A DNA stretch of 64,000 nt from Papio anubis (GCF_008728515.1 NC_044986.1:59633159-59697158), one strand, 5' to 3'. Shown: positions 36,020 through 47,142, counted from the first letter of the stretch. Numbers and translations: made by a program. Notes: generated by a model not told the origin, from the letters alone.

Positions 36020-36235
36020 CAAACTTGAGCTACATTGCCTGACTTCTAATCCTAGCTCCACCATTTATTTACTAGCTGTGTTATCACGCAAGTCACTTGA
36101 TCTCTCTATGCTTTCTTATCTATAAAATGGGAATAATTCCTATATAAAGAAGCTGCTGTGGGTGGGGATCACATAATACATAAAATATGCATAGAACATG
36201 GTTGAGCAAAGGAAGCACTCAATTAGCTATTGCCA
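36020..36235 (+). mobile_element. MIR
   Basis: Sense order is clear: CTAATCCTAGCTCCACCATT, CTAGCTGTGTTATC, CTATAAAATGGGAATAAT, and a GCACTCAATTAGCTATT end. Confidence 0.85.
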
Positions 36236-36694
36236 AGAAAGGTCAGTAATAGCCCATTGGCTTTTTTTAAAAAATCAATGAAATGCTTCCTAATTTTTTT
36301 AAAATTAAATCCCTGATTACTATTTATGGTTAATCTAATCAATTATGACCATTTTGAAAAATCTCCAAATAACCCTAGTCTAAATAATTATCATCATAAA
36401 GGAACTCATCTCAAATTATAACTATAAAATCTAATGTAAAATAACTATATGTCAACGAAAATAGTCTTTAAAATTGGTCAACTGGATTGTTCATTATTCA
36501 TCATGAAAACAAGTAATTATCTAAGAAATTTACTAATTTAAGTTCCTCCATGAAAACCAATAGAATTTCAAGAGGATAAAACACCATTTTCAGTTACAGA
36601 TAAAGTATGAAAGATTAAAACAATCCAGTCATTTCTACAAAGCATTCACCACAAAACATACGATAACATTAGCTTCCAAGTGAGCCGTTGTGTA
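36236..36694. other. Unique AT-rich sequence
   Basis: Nothing recognised. Confidence 0.45.
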
Positions 36695-36905
36695 AGTCTA
36701 GATCAGAAAGTCTTAGCCTTTGCACTAGTAACATTTTAGGAAATGTAAGTTTTGGAGGGGAAGGCTGTCCTCTGTGCGGAAGCTGAGCAGCACCCCTGCC
36801 TCTACCCATTAGATTTCAGCAGTACCTACCTCCCCAACTCTCACTCTCCATGTGACAACCAAATGTGTCCCTAGACATTGTCAAATGACAATTGCTCTAC
36901 TTCCT
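36695..36905 (-). mobile_element. MER5A-like hAT-Charlie element
   Basis: The reverse complement contains TGACAATGTCTAGGGACACA and GGTTGTCAC, then GGGTAGAGGCAGGGGTGCTG and AGAGGACAGCC, in the order seen in MER5A. Confidence 0.75.
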
Positions 36906-37299
36906 GAGAAAATTTCTTTTATTTATAACAAAGTAGCATTATGATAGCAACCAACTGTCTCCCATCCCTCTCCCTTTTGCCATTTTTTGAAAACTTCACA
37001 AAAAGATGGATTATATTCCCCAAATGCATTTTAGTATCTTGATTATCCTTGCAAATGATATTGCTGCTGGCATCTATTTTACACTTACCTGATTCTCTAC
37101 AGAACCCATAAGAATGTAATTCATTTCTGAATAATGTATGTATACATTTTAACTGTGATTCATTTTAAATTTGTCCTTTCATTAGGATTAAAAATTTTAA
37201 TATCTTAAACCAGACACATTATGTTGCCAATCACTAGCACAGTACTTCAATAAATGTACTGCTAATACTTCTCAGCATGTGACATCTACTAAGCCTCTA
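36906..37299. other. Unique sequence
   Basis: Nothing recognised. Confidence 0.45.
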
Positions 37300-37490
37300 A
37301 TAAGCATTTAGCATGCATTATATAATTTAGTCCTAACAATAACCTGAAGACGTATTATCTCTACTTTTTCAGGTGAGGAAACTGAAGCTAAGAAAGAATA
37401 GCATGCCTAAGTTATGAACATGACTTCACAGTAATAGGAAGTGATAGAACCAGGACTGGGTTGCATGCTTCCAAAGGCAGTGTTTATATT
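37300..37490 (-). mobile_element. MIR
   Basis: Antisense MIR: TAAGCATTTAGCATGCATTA, GGTGAGGAAACTGAAGCTAA, and GAACCAGGACTGGGTTGC. Confidence 0.85.
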
Positions 37491-37495
37491 CACTA

Positions 37496-37536
37496 GCTGG
37501 GCATGGTGGCTCACTACTGTAATCCCAGCACTTTGA

Positions 37537-37569
<33 letters not shown>

Positions 37570-37590
37570 ATGGATGGATGGATGGAGATG
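37496..37590 (+). repeat. Alu 5' stub followed by (GGAT)n
   Basis: About 40 bp of Alu start (AGCTGGGCATGGTGGCTCAC) leads directly into roughly 12 GGAT units. The body of the Alu is missing. Confidence 0.9.
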
Positions 37591-38319
37591 GAGGACAGAG
37601 AGACAGACAAACAGATAAAAATTTAAAAATTCACAAGACCAGAATGATTCTAAGAACCACCATTTCAAAAACTAATAATGGACTTCTTATTTTTTGAGAT
37701 CATACTGCTTTCCTCATTGAATAATTTTCAGTATGTAATTTTTACTGTATGTAACTTTTCCAAATATATCCCTTTTCACACTATTTATACCCTCCCACTT
37801 CAGAGCAAGCACAGCACTTACTTGAATTTCAAAAGTGGCCTTTGTGATAGGAGAATCTGTAGTTGGACTTGAGATTTTGTGGAAAAAATGGAGTTGAAAA
37901 CATAAGATCTTGATGATCAAACCAATAAAAGCAATGACAACCCTACTTTTACTGTCTCTTAACTTAAAGAAAATGGCAAGAATAGATAAGGAGACTATTC
38001 ATGCCAATTTATATATCTAAAATTGATTATAATGAGTACTGTACATTTAATTTCTATTGAGCTTTGATTCTAAGACAATAATGACATATTTCTGACAATG
38101 GCCAGACTCAAATAGAAAATAGAGGGGAAAAAAAGGAAGGAAGGAAACACTCAACTTTCCTCAGTTTTCCCGATTCCACTACTGCAAGGCCCTAGAGGCT
38201 CCTTAGGACACTAGAACAAGTTAGAGTTCGTGCTGCTCTCCCCTAATTCACTAAAGGAATGAATTAGGATTTGGCATTACGGGTTAAAAAAAAAAAAAGA
38301 AATTCGGAAATAGATGTAT
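37591..38319. other. Unique intergenic sequence
   Basis: No gene or assigned repeat. Confidence 0.45.
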
Positions 38320-38482
38320 ACCCACTAAAGGGATGGTAACAACACTAGCCTCATAAAGATTAAAATAAATTATTTATAAATTAAATTAAAAATTTAAATA
38401 TTTAAAACGATTAAATAAAAAATTTCAAAACAACTAGCACAGTGCCAGGCACATAAGTGCAGAGTAAATGCTAGGTGTTCAT
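38320..38482 (+). mobile_element. MIR 3' part expanded by AT-rich sequence
   Basis: AACACTAGCCTCATAAAGAT and the end GCACAGTGCCAGGCACATAA are MIR-like. Between them lies about 70 bp of A/T-only sequence. Confidence 0.6.
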
Positions 38483-39035
38483 TGCTTTTGTTTGTTTTTG
38501 AAAGGAAACGCTAGTAGAAAAACTTTTAAAACACAGATGGGAGTATCTGTGGCTCTTCCTCAAATACTGTGCTCTCCTCTTTCTATACCTTTCAAAATCA
38601 CCTTGATATCAGGTTGTGCTCAGAGAATGCAAGCCTTTCTTACAATCTCCATTTCTACCTCACAAGTCTTCATTCAAACAAAACAGCAGCAGGGGGGGAA
38701 AAAGAAAAGAAAGAGAAAACATCCCCTCTCCTCTTCAATGCTTTGTTTCTTTTTTCTAAGCATGTGACAGTTTGATGTAGAATAGTGACATTGTTTCCTA
38801 GAAATAAAATTCTCAAAATTAACAAAGAGGTATTAAAAATATATCCAAATTTACTCCATTTTGAGTTAGAAGAACTCACATTTGGAAAAGTATCATGGTG
38901 CATGTTTCATTTCCAGGACTGACATTTGAAAGCAGTGCCTGGGGACCTTTGGCACAACATCCAGCACAGGGTAATTTTAAGTAACAGTGCTATATGAATG
39001 AACTAATATTTTCCTTTATCTAAGCAGCAATTAAA
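38483..39035. other. Unique intergenic sequence
   Basis: A 99-codon frame (38468-38767) has no recognised domain. Confidence 0.45.
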
Positions 39036-39700
39036 TCTATTAACCATACTTAGTAAATACTTTGCAAAGGGCCAACTGTATGCCAGGTACTGTTGCCTTG
39101 TACAGGGATCCAACAGTGAACAGGAAATACATGGCCTCTGTTCTCACCAAGTTTACAGCACAGTAGGGACAAGACAAATAAAAGGGCCTATATAATTCAG
39201 TATCACAAAGTGAAAAATCCAACAGAAGATATTAAATGGATGGATGGCAGCACACAGAAGGGGCAACAACTAATCCAGGATTGGCATCAGGGAAGTAGTC
39301 AGAAAAGAAGTGATAGATGTGACAGAGCCTGAAGAATGAATGAAGTTAGCCAAAGAAGTAGAGAAAGGGAAAGTAAAGGGCTTCAGGCAAATGTAAAAAA
39401 AAAAAAGAAAACTTAAGAAAGCATGCCACATTTGAGGAAGTTTGAGAAATTCATTAGAGTATGACTGAAGCTTAGCACATTTAAGGGACAGTAGGGGAGA
39501 CTGGGAGATAGAAGAAGCATGGGTAGAGGGAGTGCTAAGAGCTGAGGGTGGATATGTTAGCAGGGACCAATTGACCATGACCTGGTCAAACGGACTTTGT
39601 AAACTGTATTTTAGACTAAAGGCAACTGAAGGCATTTAAGGACTTTAAGCAAGGAAGGAAAGGAATCAGCATTTAGAATAATTAATGTACCTGTGGCATG
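39036..39700 (+). mobile_element. Ancient mammalian repeat, long copy (family unnamed)
   Basis: GCCAACTGTATGCCAGGTAC, GGATCCAACAGTGAACAGGA and AAGTTTACAGCACAGTAGGG are followed at about 39500-39670 by GGATATGTTAGCAGGGACCA and GGACTTTAAGCAAGGAAGGA. The same ordered phrases occur at 57.37-57.90 kb. Confidence 0.55.
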
Positions 39701-39929
39701 AAAAATGGATAGAGAAATAATTCAGTCTATTGAAATAAATAAGCGTAATTTATCTCTTCTTGTAACTTTAATCCTTCCTCCTCTAGTGGTACCTTACTAT
39801 GGGCAATTAAAAATGTTTATCTCTCTCTCATTTAAAAAAACAACAAACCCACCCACTCCCTTAACAGAATATCACCCTGCAGTTACCATTCTATCTCTTA
39901 ACTTATAGTACCTTTCTTGAAAGTGAACT

Positions 39930-40085
39930 GCATGACTTTCTCCAAATAACTCCAAATAACTCTGCATGGCTTATTCCTCACTTTCCTCAGAAATCTACTC
40001 TAATGTTACCCTAAAATGGGGCTCTCTGAGCACTTTACATAAAATAGCACCACCTTCCACACCTGTGGCATTCCCTACCCCTTAT
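39930..40085 (+). mobile_element. L2 fragment
   Basis: TGGCTTATTCCTCACTTTCC, AATCTACTCTAATGTTACC and CATTCCCTACCCCTTA follow the L2 order. Confidence 0.65.
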
Positions 40086-40089
40086 CATC

Positions 40090-40245
40090 AGACACTATGG
40101 ACAAGGCACTACACTAAGTACCTGATGTGATTTCTATCATTAACAGTAATGATATGGATGAAGAAAGCGAGGCTTAAAAGCTAACTTGCCAAAGGTTACA
40201 ACATTTGCTAAATGCTAAAGCCAGAACTCAGATTTAGGTAACTTT
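40090..40245 (-). mobile_element. MIR
   Basis: Antisense: GGACAAGGCACTACACTAAG, GAAGAAAGCGAGGCTTAAAA, ACTTGCCAAAGGTTACA. Confidence 0.8.
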
Positions 40246-40549
40246 ATGGCTGGCATCACAAAATTGAAGGAGGACAAAGACAACAGCTTCTATTTTACTT
40301 TCTCTTTGAAAAGAAGACAATGTCATCTGTTAAGAATAAGAGGAAGGTATGATACAGGAAATCTGAAGAGAATAAAGGATATCTAAAATAGCCCCATGAA
40401 AAATGGAAGAGAGAATGGATTAGGAAGTATTAAAGGACTACCAGGCAAAATTAAGGACATAGTTGAAATCAGAAAATATGGATTTACAAAGACAATGACC
40501 AGTGTCATTTTTCATCAGGACCAAAGATGAAGGGGCAAATAAAGCATAT
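40246..40549. other. Unique sequence
   Basis: Nothing recognised. Confidence 0.45.
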
Positions 40550-40786
40550 AGTGATTCTCAACACAGGAGGGCTGGGGTGAACAATTTTCTCCCCTTGGGA
40601 CATTTAACAGTGTCTGGAAACAATTCTGTTTGTCACAATCTGCAGGAAAGGAGTTGCTACTGGCATCCAGTGGATAGAGGCTAGGATGCTGCTAAACATC
40701 CTATAATGCCAAGGACAGCACTCTACAACGAAGAATTATTTGGATCCAAAATGTCAATAGTGCTGATGCTGAGAAACCCTGACTGA
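40550..40786 (+). mobile_element. MER5A (hAT-Charlie)
   Basis: Sense order: GTGATTCTCAACACAGGAGG, TGGGACATTTAACAGTGTCT, GTTGCTACTGGCATCCAGTG, AAATGTCAATAGTGCTGATG and the terminal GAGAAACCCTG. Confidence 0.9.
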
Positions 40787-41099
40787 TTCAGGTTGGCAGA
40801 TTTCCTAGGCACATCAATGGGAAAACAAAGAGACAAGAAAGTTAAAAGACACTGATCAGAGTTAAGGAGATAGACCATGAATGTGGGTAAGGCAAAAATT
40901 TAATATGTGAGAGGCCTGACAGACCAATGAAGGGGACAAAGTGGCCTCTGTGTTTGAAATGTTCAAATGGCTGACATGTCATCAATGAGTGATCACTCTT
41001 AGGACATTACTACATCCATCCACTTTGCAGTTTTCAACTAGAGTGACACAGAAGAAACTACCATTTACTGTGAAGTTGTATGAACCAATCAGGATGCCA
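40787..41099. other. Unique sequence
   Basis: Nothing recognised. Confidence 0.45.
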
Positions 41100-41265
41100 G
41101 TATCATTCACATTTGTTATTTCATTTATTCCTCATGTAATACTTATAAGAAAGGTATATTATTCCAATTTCATAAATGAAGACATTTCGACACAGAGGTG
41201 AAAGTTAAGTGTATATGGTCATACAATGTGGATGACAGAGCTGGGATTCACTCCAGAATGAGTGA
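41100..41265 (-). mobile_element. MIR, diverged
   Basis: CATAAATGAAGACATTTCGA and GATGACAGAGCTGGGATTCA correspond to the antisense MIR core. Confidence 0.7.
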
Positions 41266-42127
41266 ATCTCCAAATTCACTCTTTTTGAACCAAAACGTAG
41301 GAGCCATGACTTAACAAAAAAATGGGGTGGGAGAAGAGACTGGCCCATATGTTTACAGACATCTGTTTGCACACAAAGTACACATGGCCTCAGTACTTTA
41401 TAGTCACAGCATAGATTTATGTATCCAAATACCTCTTTACTTCAAAGGAAGGCCCTCCTAATACGTGCCCTTATTTCAAACAAAGTGGTGATCCATCAGA
41501 CCAGAAGACTTTATCGATGTGGAGCCTCCCTAGGACTGGGAAAATAGCATTTGTAAATATTTTTAAAATATCAATGTTCTAAAGCTACTTTCTTAGATTA
41601 AGACCAATGTGGGAAATAAATATGGTGCTTCTTTTTCTTAGGTAAAATATAAAACATACATTAAAGAAAAAGAAAAAGCAACAAGGTTTTCCAAATATTT
41701 CTTGAAAAACCAGTAAGCCCAGGTTCTTTTCAAAATGAGTTGAAAATGAATGCTTAAAAAAAAAAAAAAAAAAATCCTGTACTATATTTACAGATAACAC
41801 TACGGACACTACAGTAGGGACATGTTCTCAGCACTGATTGTATCTACTTAATTGAAAAGACAGCAATAAAGAGAAAATAAAAATAGTGTTTTATACAACT
41901 TATATACGAGTAAGCTGAGATTAACACTATCCTTCCCATTATCTGGCAACTGAAGATATATTATCGTATGGCATAAAATAGTCTAACTTTGCTAAGGGAA
42001 GTTGATAATGTGCAGGGGGTGTTTGAAGGGAGCTTAAGAGTGTTGGTAATGTGCTTTTCTTATTCTGGGTGCTGTTTACATGAGTGTGTTCAGTTTTTAA
42101 AAATTCACTGAGATATATCCTTATCAC
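41266..42127. other. Unique intergenic sequence
   Basis: No gene. A 17-A run lies at about 41757-41774. Confidence 0.45.
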
Positions 42128-42327
42128 AGTCATGTGTCACATGACATTTTTTGGTCAATGACAGATGGCATATACGAAGATCGTCCCATAAGATTATACT
42201 GGAGGTGAAAAATTCCTATTACCTCATGATGTCGTAGCTGGCATTACATCCTAGCACAACACATTACTCATATGTTTGTGGTGATGCGGGGTAAACAAAC
42301 CTACTGTGTTGCTAGTCATTTAAAAAG
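42128..42327 (+). mobile_element. Tigger/MER2-like DNA transposon fragment
   Basis: ACAGTCATGTGTCACATGAC at the start, then GTCCCATAAGATTATACTGG and GTAAACAAACCTACTGTGTT, match an abundant Tigger-group element. Confidence 0.65.
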
Positions 42328-42337
42328 TAAAAAATGT

Positions 42338-42632
42338 GGCCAGGCGCAGTGGCTCACGCTTGTAATCCCAGCACTTCAGGAGGCTGAGGCAGGCAGATCA
42401 CTTGAGGTCAGGAGTTTCAGACCTGCCTGGCCAACATGGCTAAACTCCGTCTCTACTAAAAGTAAAAAAATTAGCTGGGCGTGGTGGTGGGCACCTGTAA
42501 TCACAGCTACTCAGGAGGCTAAGACAGGAGAATCATTTGAACCCGGGAGGCAGAGGTTGCAGTGAGCCGAGATGACACTACTGCACTCCAGCCTGGGCAA
42601 CAAGAGTGAGATTCTGTCTCAAAAAACATAAA
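42338..42632 (+). mobile_element. Alu, full length
   Basis: Flanked by TAAAAAATGT (42328-42337, and after the tail at about 42634). Confidence 0.95.
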
Positions 42633-42649
42633 AATAAAAAATGTGAGTA

Positions 42650-42857
42650 TAAGCTACAGCAGCAGGAGTCATGGCAGGGCAAGTGTTTACAAAGCTTCTT
42701 CCACTCTTTCACCGAGTACTGGCTGAAAGGAGTGGAGCTGAAACTGTAACTAAAGGACGCATTATGCTTTCAGAAAAATCTCAAGGAAAAGTACTTCAAG
42801 CAAGAGAAGTAACTGTTGGATGGGGGTCTAAAAGGTATGAGTGGAGAGATTCAACAC
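42650..42857 (+). pseudogene. HSPE1P: HSPE1 (chaperonin 10) processed pseudogene, truncated
   Basis: From the ATG at 42671 the reading frame gives MAGQVFTKLLPLF, then ERSGAETVTKG and LSEKSQGKVLQA, closely matching the N-terminal half of the 102-residue mitochondrial co-chaperonin HSP10. The run has no introns and includes a little 5' UTR, so it is a retrocopy. About residue 54 an extra A in a CTAAAAGG run shifts the frame. The HSPE1-like sequence stops at about 42857, where a partial Alu begins. The C-terminal half, including the rest of the GroES fold, and any poly(A) tail are missing. There is no promoter evidence and it is non-functional as a chaperonin gene. The symbol is generic: I cannot say which numbered HSPE1 pseudogene this is. 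Confidence 0.93.
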
Positions 42858-43024
42858 TAGGATTACAGGCATCACTATCACACCTAGCTAATTTTTGTAT
42901 TTTTAATAGAGACAGGATTTCACCATATTGGTCAGGCTGGTCTTGAACTTCTAACCTCAAGTGATCTACCCATCTCGGCCTCCCAAAGTGTTGGGATTGT
43001 AGGCATGAGCCACCGGGCCTGGCC
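42858..43024 (-). mobile_element. Partial Alu joined to the HSPE1 pseudogene
   Basis: Antisense Alu beginning abruptly at GGATTACAGGCATCAC, so the 3' end and tail are missing, and ending normally at GGGCCTGGCC. Retrotransposition does not lose the 3' end, so a later deletion is inferred. That deletion would also explain the missing half of HSPE1. Confidence 0.9.
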
Positions 43025-43044
43025 CACTTTTCCACGTTCTATAC

Positions 43045-43383
43045 CAGGGGTCCCCAACCCCCGGACCATGAACCAGTACCAGTCCATGACTTGTTAGGAA
43101 CCAGGCTGCACAGCAGGAGGTAAGCTGCCTGTGAGGGGGCATTACCCAGCCTGAGCTCTGCCTCCTGTCAAATCAGCAGCCGCATTAGATTCTCATAGGA
43201 GGACAAACCCTACTGTGAACTGAGCATGCAAAGGGTCTAGGTTACGTGCTCCTTATGAGAATCTAATGCCTGATGATCTGGAGTGGAACAGTTTCATCCC
43301 AAAACTATTCACCTACCCCAGTCCCTGGAAAAATTGTCTTCCATGAAACTGGCCCCTGGTGTCAAAAAGGCTGGGGACCACTG
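43045..43383 (+). mobile_element. MER1-type hAT-Charlie element, complete
   Basis: Ends are CAGGGGTCCCCAACC and GGCTGGGGACCACTG, an inverted pair. An 8-bp target duplication, TTCTATAC / TTCTACAC, lies at 43037-43044 and 43384-43391, as expected for hAT. The element is about 339 bp, non-autonomous, with no transposase frame. The MER1 family name is from memory. Confidence 0.88.
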
Positions 43384-43391
43384 TTCTACAC

Positions 43392-44085
43392 CTCAGATGT
43401 ACAAGCTGTCTCCAACCTGAGCCTTGCACATGCTGCTTCCTTTATGGGAATGTACTTTCCCAGGCTCTTGACCTACCGGGCTCATTCTCAATTTTTAGGC
43501 CTCAGCTAAACTGCCGCGTCTTCATAAAGCCCTTCATGGACACCCTCACAGAAAGTGACTCCTCAGTTATTCTTTATTTCTTGTCCCTCTATTTATTTCC
43601 TTCACAGCACTTAGCACAATCTGTAATTAATTATTTTTTGAGACAGTCTCGCTCTGTTGCCAGGCTGGAGTGCAGTGGCACAATCTTGGCTCCCTGCAAC
43701 TCTGCCTCCTGGGTTCAAGTGATTCTTCTGCCTCAGCCTGACAAGTAGCTGGGACTACAGGTACGCACCACCACGCGCCCAGCTAATTTTTGTATTTTTA
43801 ATAGAGATGTGGTTTCACCATGTTGTTCAGGCTGATCTCAATCTCTTGACCTCATGATCCACCCACCTCAGCTTCCCAAAGTGCTGGGATTACAGGTGTG
43901 AGCCACCATGCCCGGCCTAATTATTTATTTGCTTGCTTATCATCTGTCTTGTTCACAAGAGTGAATGAAAGCTTCTTGAGGGCAGGGACTCAAGAAGGGC
44001 AGAGACTTTGTTTTCTTTAATCACCAACTTCCAATATAAGCATTCAATAAACATCTGTTGAATGCATGAATAAATAAAAGAGGCA
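43392..44085 (+). mobile_element. L2 3' portion, split by an Alu
   Basis: Well preserved: CCTTGCACATGCTGCTTCC, AGGCCTCAGCTAAACTGCCG, AAAGCCCTTCATGGACACC, and the end CTTCTTGAGGGCAGGGACTC plus ATTCAATAAACATCTGTTGA. The Alu at 43634-43917 interrupts it. Confidence 0.88.
43634..43917 (-). mobile_element. Alu inserted in L2
   Basis: Antisense; a TAATTATTT direct repeat flanks it. Ends at CATGCCCGGCC. Confidence 0.94.
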
Positions 44086-44104
44086 TTAATAACAATAGTG
44101 ATGA

Positions 44105-44300
44105 CAAAAATAACAGTTAACATTTACTGAGCAGTTACCATGTACCAGGCACACTAATGAGCAATCTATAGGTAGATCACTTAATCCATGCAACAACTCT
44201 ATGCGCTAAGTACTAGTTTACTAACCTTAGAAATAAGCAAACTGAGATGACAAATTGTTGTCTCTTGCCCTGTGGTCACACAATTTAGTGTGTGGGCAAG
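44105..44300 (-). mobile_element. MIR
   Basis: Antisense: AACATTTACTGAGCAGTTAC, CATGTACCAGGCACACTAAT, AAATAAGCAAACTGAGATGA, GTGGTCACACAATTTAGTG. Confidence 0.85.
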
Positions 44301-45240
44301 ACAATCAAGGTAGTCTCTTCAAGGTGGCCTAAACGTTAGCAAAGAATGAAGATGGCAGATGGAGAAAACAGAGATAGTTATTTTCCTTAACTTTTCTGCT
44401 TCCAACTTTTCTATTACCTTCTTCATCTCATTTTACTACTATAACTTTTCTTTTTATCACCCCCCTCTCCCAATTATTTTTAACTACTGACTCTTTTCTC
44501 CTTGCCACTTTATCTGATTCAAAATAATTTCATGGGGTATTTTAATATTTACATGCAATATTTTAATATAAAACAATTAGTATTCAATAAGATATTACAT
44601 AAAGACCCACAATTTTATTTTATAGTAAGATGGAATCTGCACCAATAACTCTTGATCCCCCTTCCTTTCTTGCATAGTGACTCGCGTAAAGCAGTCAGCT
44701 TACTTATGGACTGTTTTAAATAAAAAGAAAATGAAGAAAAGGAAAATCTTCCTCCTCTTTCCTTTCTATCTCCTAAGAAGGTAGATAAGAGTATAAAATA
44801 CTACCCAAGCCTATCTTTAAAAGCCCTTCTTTATTGTGTCTGAAAATCTGCTTTGGAGTATGAAATTTTAATTATGCCTTGGTATTGCTCAATTTCATAC
44901 TGTTACAACACAATCCCTCCTAGTTCTTCCCATAACAGCTTATAGCTACAACCCCCCTCCAGGGAAAAAGCAGGTTTGGGCTCCTCACTCTTTCCAGACA
45001 AACAAGGCAACTTTCAGAGAGCTTTCTAAGCAGTTGAATCAGATAGCTGCTACAACACTTTTAGTGGAGTCCCAAGAGGAAATTCTCTTGCCAACTTCAG
45101 AAACAGCTATTTGTCAGCACAAAAGAGAATGTATTCTAAACTAAAAGGGGCAGAGCGAGGGGAATGCAACCTAGCAGAAATTCCTTTTCCTTACAGAGAA
45201 ACTTTTCCTTTAAACCCTTTAAACAATGTATAGAGTAAAT
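44301..45240. other. Unique intergenic sequence
   Basis: Nothing recognised. Confidence 0.45.
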
Positions 45241-45257
45241 TATAACTTTTTCTTTCT

Positions 45258-45474
45258 TCTTTCTCTCTCTCTCTCGAGACAGGGTCTCACTTTGTCACCC
45301 AGGAGGGAAGTAAAGCGTGATCTCGGCTCACTCCACCCTCGACCTCCTGGGCTCAAGTGATCCTCCTACCTCAGCCCTGGAAGTAGCTGAGACTACAGGT
45401 CCATGCTACCACGCCCGGATAATTTTTTGTATTTTTTGTAGAGACAGGGTTTCACCATGTTGCCCAAGCTGGCC
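45258..45474 (-). mobile_element. Alu, truncated, with CT-repeat tail
   Basis: The antisense A tail has become TTTCTTTCTTC and (CT)n. The element stops inside the left arm at CATGTTGCCCAAGCTGGCC. Confidence 0.9.
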
Positions 45475-45609
45475 ATTTTTCTTTCAAAGTTAAGCTGAAA
45501 CTCCAAATAAAAAGATTCCTTCTGATATGAACAAAGTTTGATGAAATTAATCATGGGAACAAAAACTTTAATCTACAATAAACATTTAAAAGATTATAAA
45601 GAAATGGCC

Positions 45610-45913
45610 GGCCGGGCGCGGTGGCTCAAGCCTGTAATCCCAGCACTTTGGGAGGCCGAGATGGGCGGATCACGAGGTCAGGAGATCGAGACCATCCTGG
45701 CGAACACAGTGAAACCCCGTCTCTACTAAGAAATACAAAAAAAATAGCCGGGCGAGATGGCGGGCGCCTGTAGTCCCAGCTACTCGGGAGGCTGAGGCCG
45801 GAGAATGGCGTGAACCCGGGAGGCGGAGCTTGCAGTGAGCTGAGATCCGGCCACTGCACTCCAGCCTGGGTTACAGAGCGAGACTCAGTCTCAAAAAAAA
45901 AAAAAAAAAAAAA
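45610..45913 (+). mobile_element. Young AluY with Old World monkey-type variant, nested
   Basis: Near-consensus, pure A tail of over 20, right arm GATCCGGCCACTGCAC. Target duplication AAAGAAATGGCC at 45598-45609 and 45914-45925. Its last four bases are the first four of the older Alu at 45922, so it landed at the very start of that element. Confidence 0.95.
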
Positions 45914-45921
45914 AAAGAAAT

Positions 45922-46212
45922 GGCCAGGTGCGGTGACTCACACCTGTAATCCCAGCACTTTGGGAGGCTGAGGCTGGTGGATCACTTGAGGTCAGGGGTT
46001 CAAGACCAGCCTGGCCAACATGACAAAACCCTGTCTCTAATAAAAACACAAAAATTAGCGGGGCGTGGTGGCGTGGGCCTGTAGTCCCAGCTACTCAGGA
46101 ACCTGAGGCACGAGAATCACCTGAACCCAGGAGACAGAGGTGGCAGTAAGCCGAGATTGTGAACACTGCACTCCAGCCTGGCTGACAGAGTGAGACTCTG
46201 TCTGAAAACAAT
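45922..46212 (+). mobile_element. Alu, older host of the young insertion
   Basis: Starts GGCCAGGTGCGGTGAC; the tail runs into an (ACAAT)n repeat. Confidence 0.94.
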
Positions 46213-46214
46213 GT

Positions 46215-46252
46215 ACAGTACAATACAATACAATACAATACAATACAATAAA
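46215..46252. repeat. (ACAAT)n pentanucleotide repeat
   Basis: About seven units grown from the tail of the preceding Alu. Confidence 0.93.
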
Positions 46253-46809
46253 ATAAAAACACAAGATTATTTTTAAAAAGCACACTAATAAATAAAAATA
46301 ATCACTAAAAATACAAGAAAAAGGGAAAAGAAAACAAATTATACTTTTTAATATGCCAATCTCAAAGTGGCAAGTTCAAAGTGTGGATGCAGGTCAAAGC
46401 AACTGAACATAATTCAGACAAATAACCCACTATAGTTTTGTCTGAATAACCCCAACATGAACTTAAAAGTCTTCACTCTTAGCTGTGAGATACTAACTAA
46501 AATACAAGTCTAGGTAACTGTCACATGTATCTTCAAGGTAAGTGTCAGGTGAAAGTGTTAGCTTAAGGGGGAGAAATAGAAGGATAATTTTCAATTGCCT
46601 GCATTTCTTTATTTCTTTCCATTTCTCTCCTTTATGTTAACCTTTCCATTATCATCTTTTTTCAACACCATTCAAAATTCAAGCAAAATCTCCGAGTACG
46701 GAGACTTAACAAAATAATGTATTTATAGTAGAAAGATACTCTTAAAATCTAAATCAACATATATGTAAGAATCACAGGCTATTTTTAAATAGATGGGAAC
46801 AAAACTCCT
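46253..46809. other. Unique intergenic sequence
   Basis: Nothing recognised. Confidence 0.45.
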
Positions 46810-46918
46810 GTTTTTTGTTTGTTTGTTTTGAGACAGAGTTTCACTCTTGTTGCCCAGGCTGGAGTGCAGTGGCATATCTAGGCTCACTGCAACCTCTGAC
46901 TGCTTGGTTCAAGCGACT

Positions 46919-46978
46919 CTCCTGCCTCCGCCTCATGACTCCTGCCTCCGCCTCATGACTCCTGCCTCCGCCTCAAGA
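46919..46978. repeat. 20-bp unit repeated three times inside an Alu
   Basis: CTCCTGCCTCCGCCTCATGA at 46919 and 46939, with a slightly changed third unit at 46959. A normal Alu has one such unit. Confidence 0.95.
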
Positions 46979-47142
46979 GTAGCTGTGATTATAGGCGTCA
47001 GCCACCACGCCCTGCTAATTTTAATAGAGACGGAGTTTCGCCATGTTGGCCAGGCTGGTCTCAAACTTCCGACCTCAGGTGAATCACCTGACTTGGCCTC
47101 CCAAAGTGCTGGGATTACAGGCGTGAGCCACTGCCCCCAGCC

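Noticed and set aside
37496..37590. Ser/Ile/His/Pro periodic peptide on the minus strand of the GGAT array (also at 53978-54046)
   Set aside because: This is a simple-repeat translation, not a protein repeat domain.
42671..42946. 91-codon frame starting with an HSP10-like N-terminus, considered as a functional short HSPE1 variant
   Set aside because: The frame shifts at about residue 54 and continues into Alu sequence. The GroES fold would be incomplete, so it is a pseudogene.
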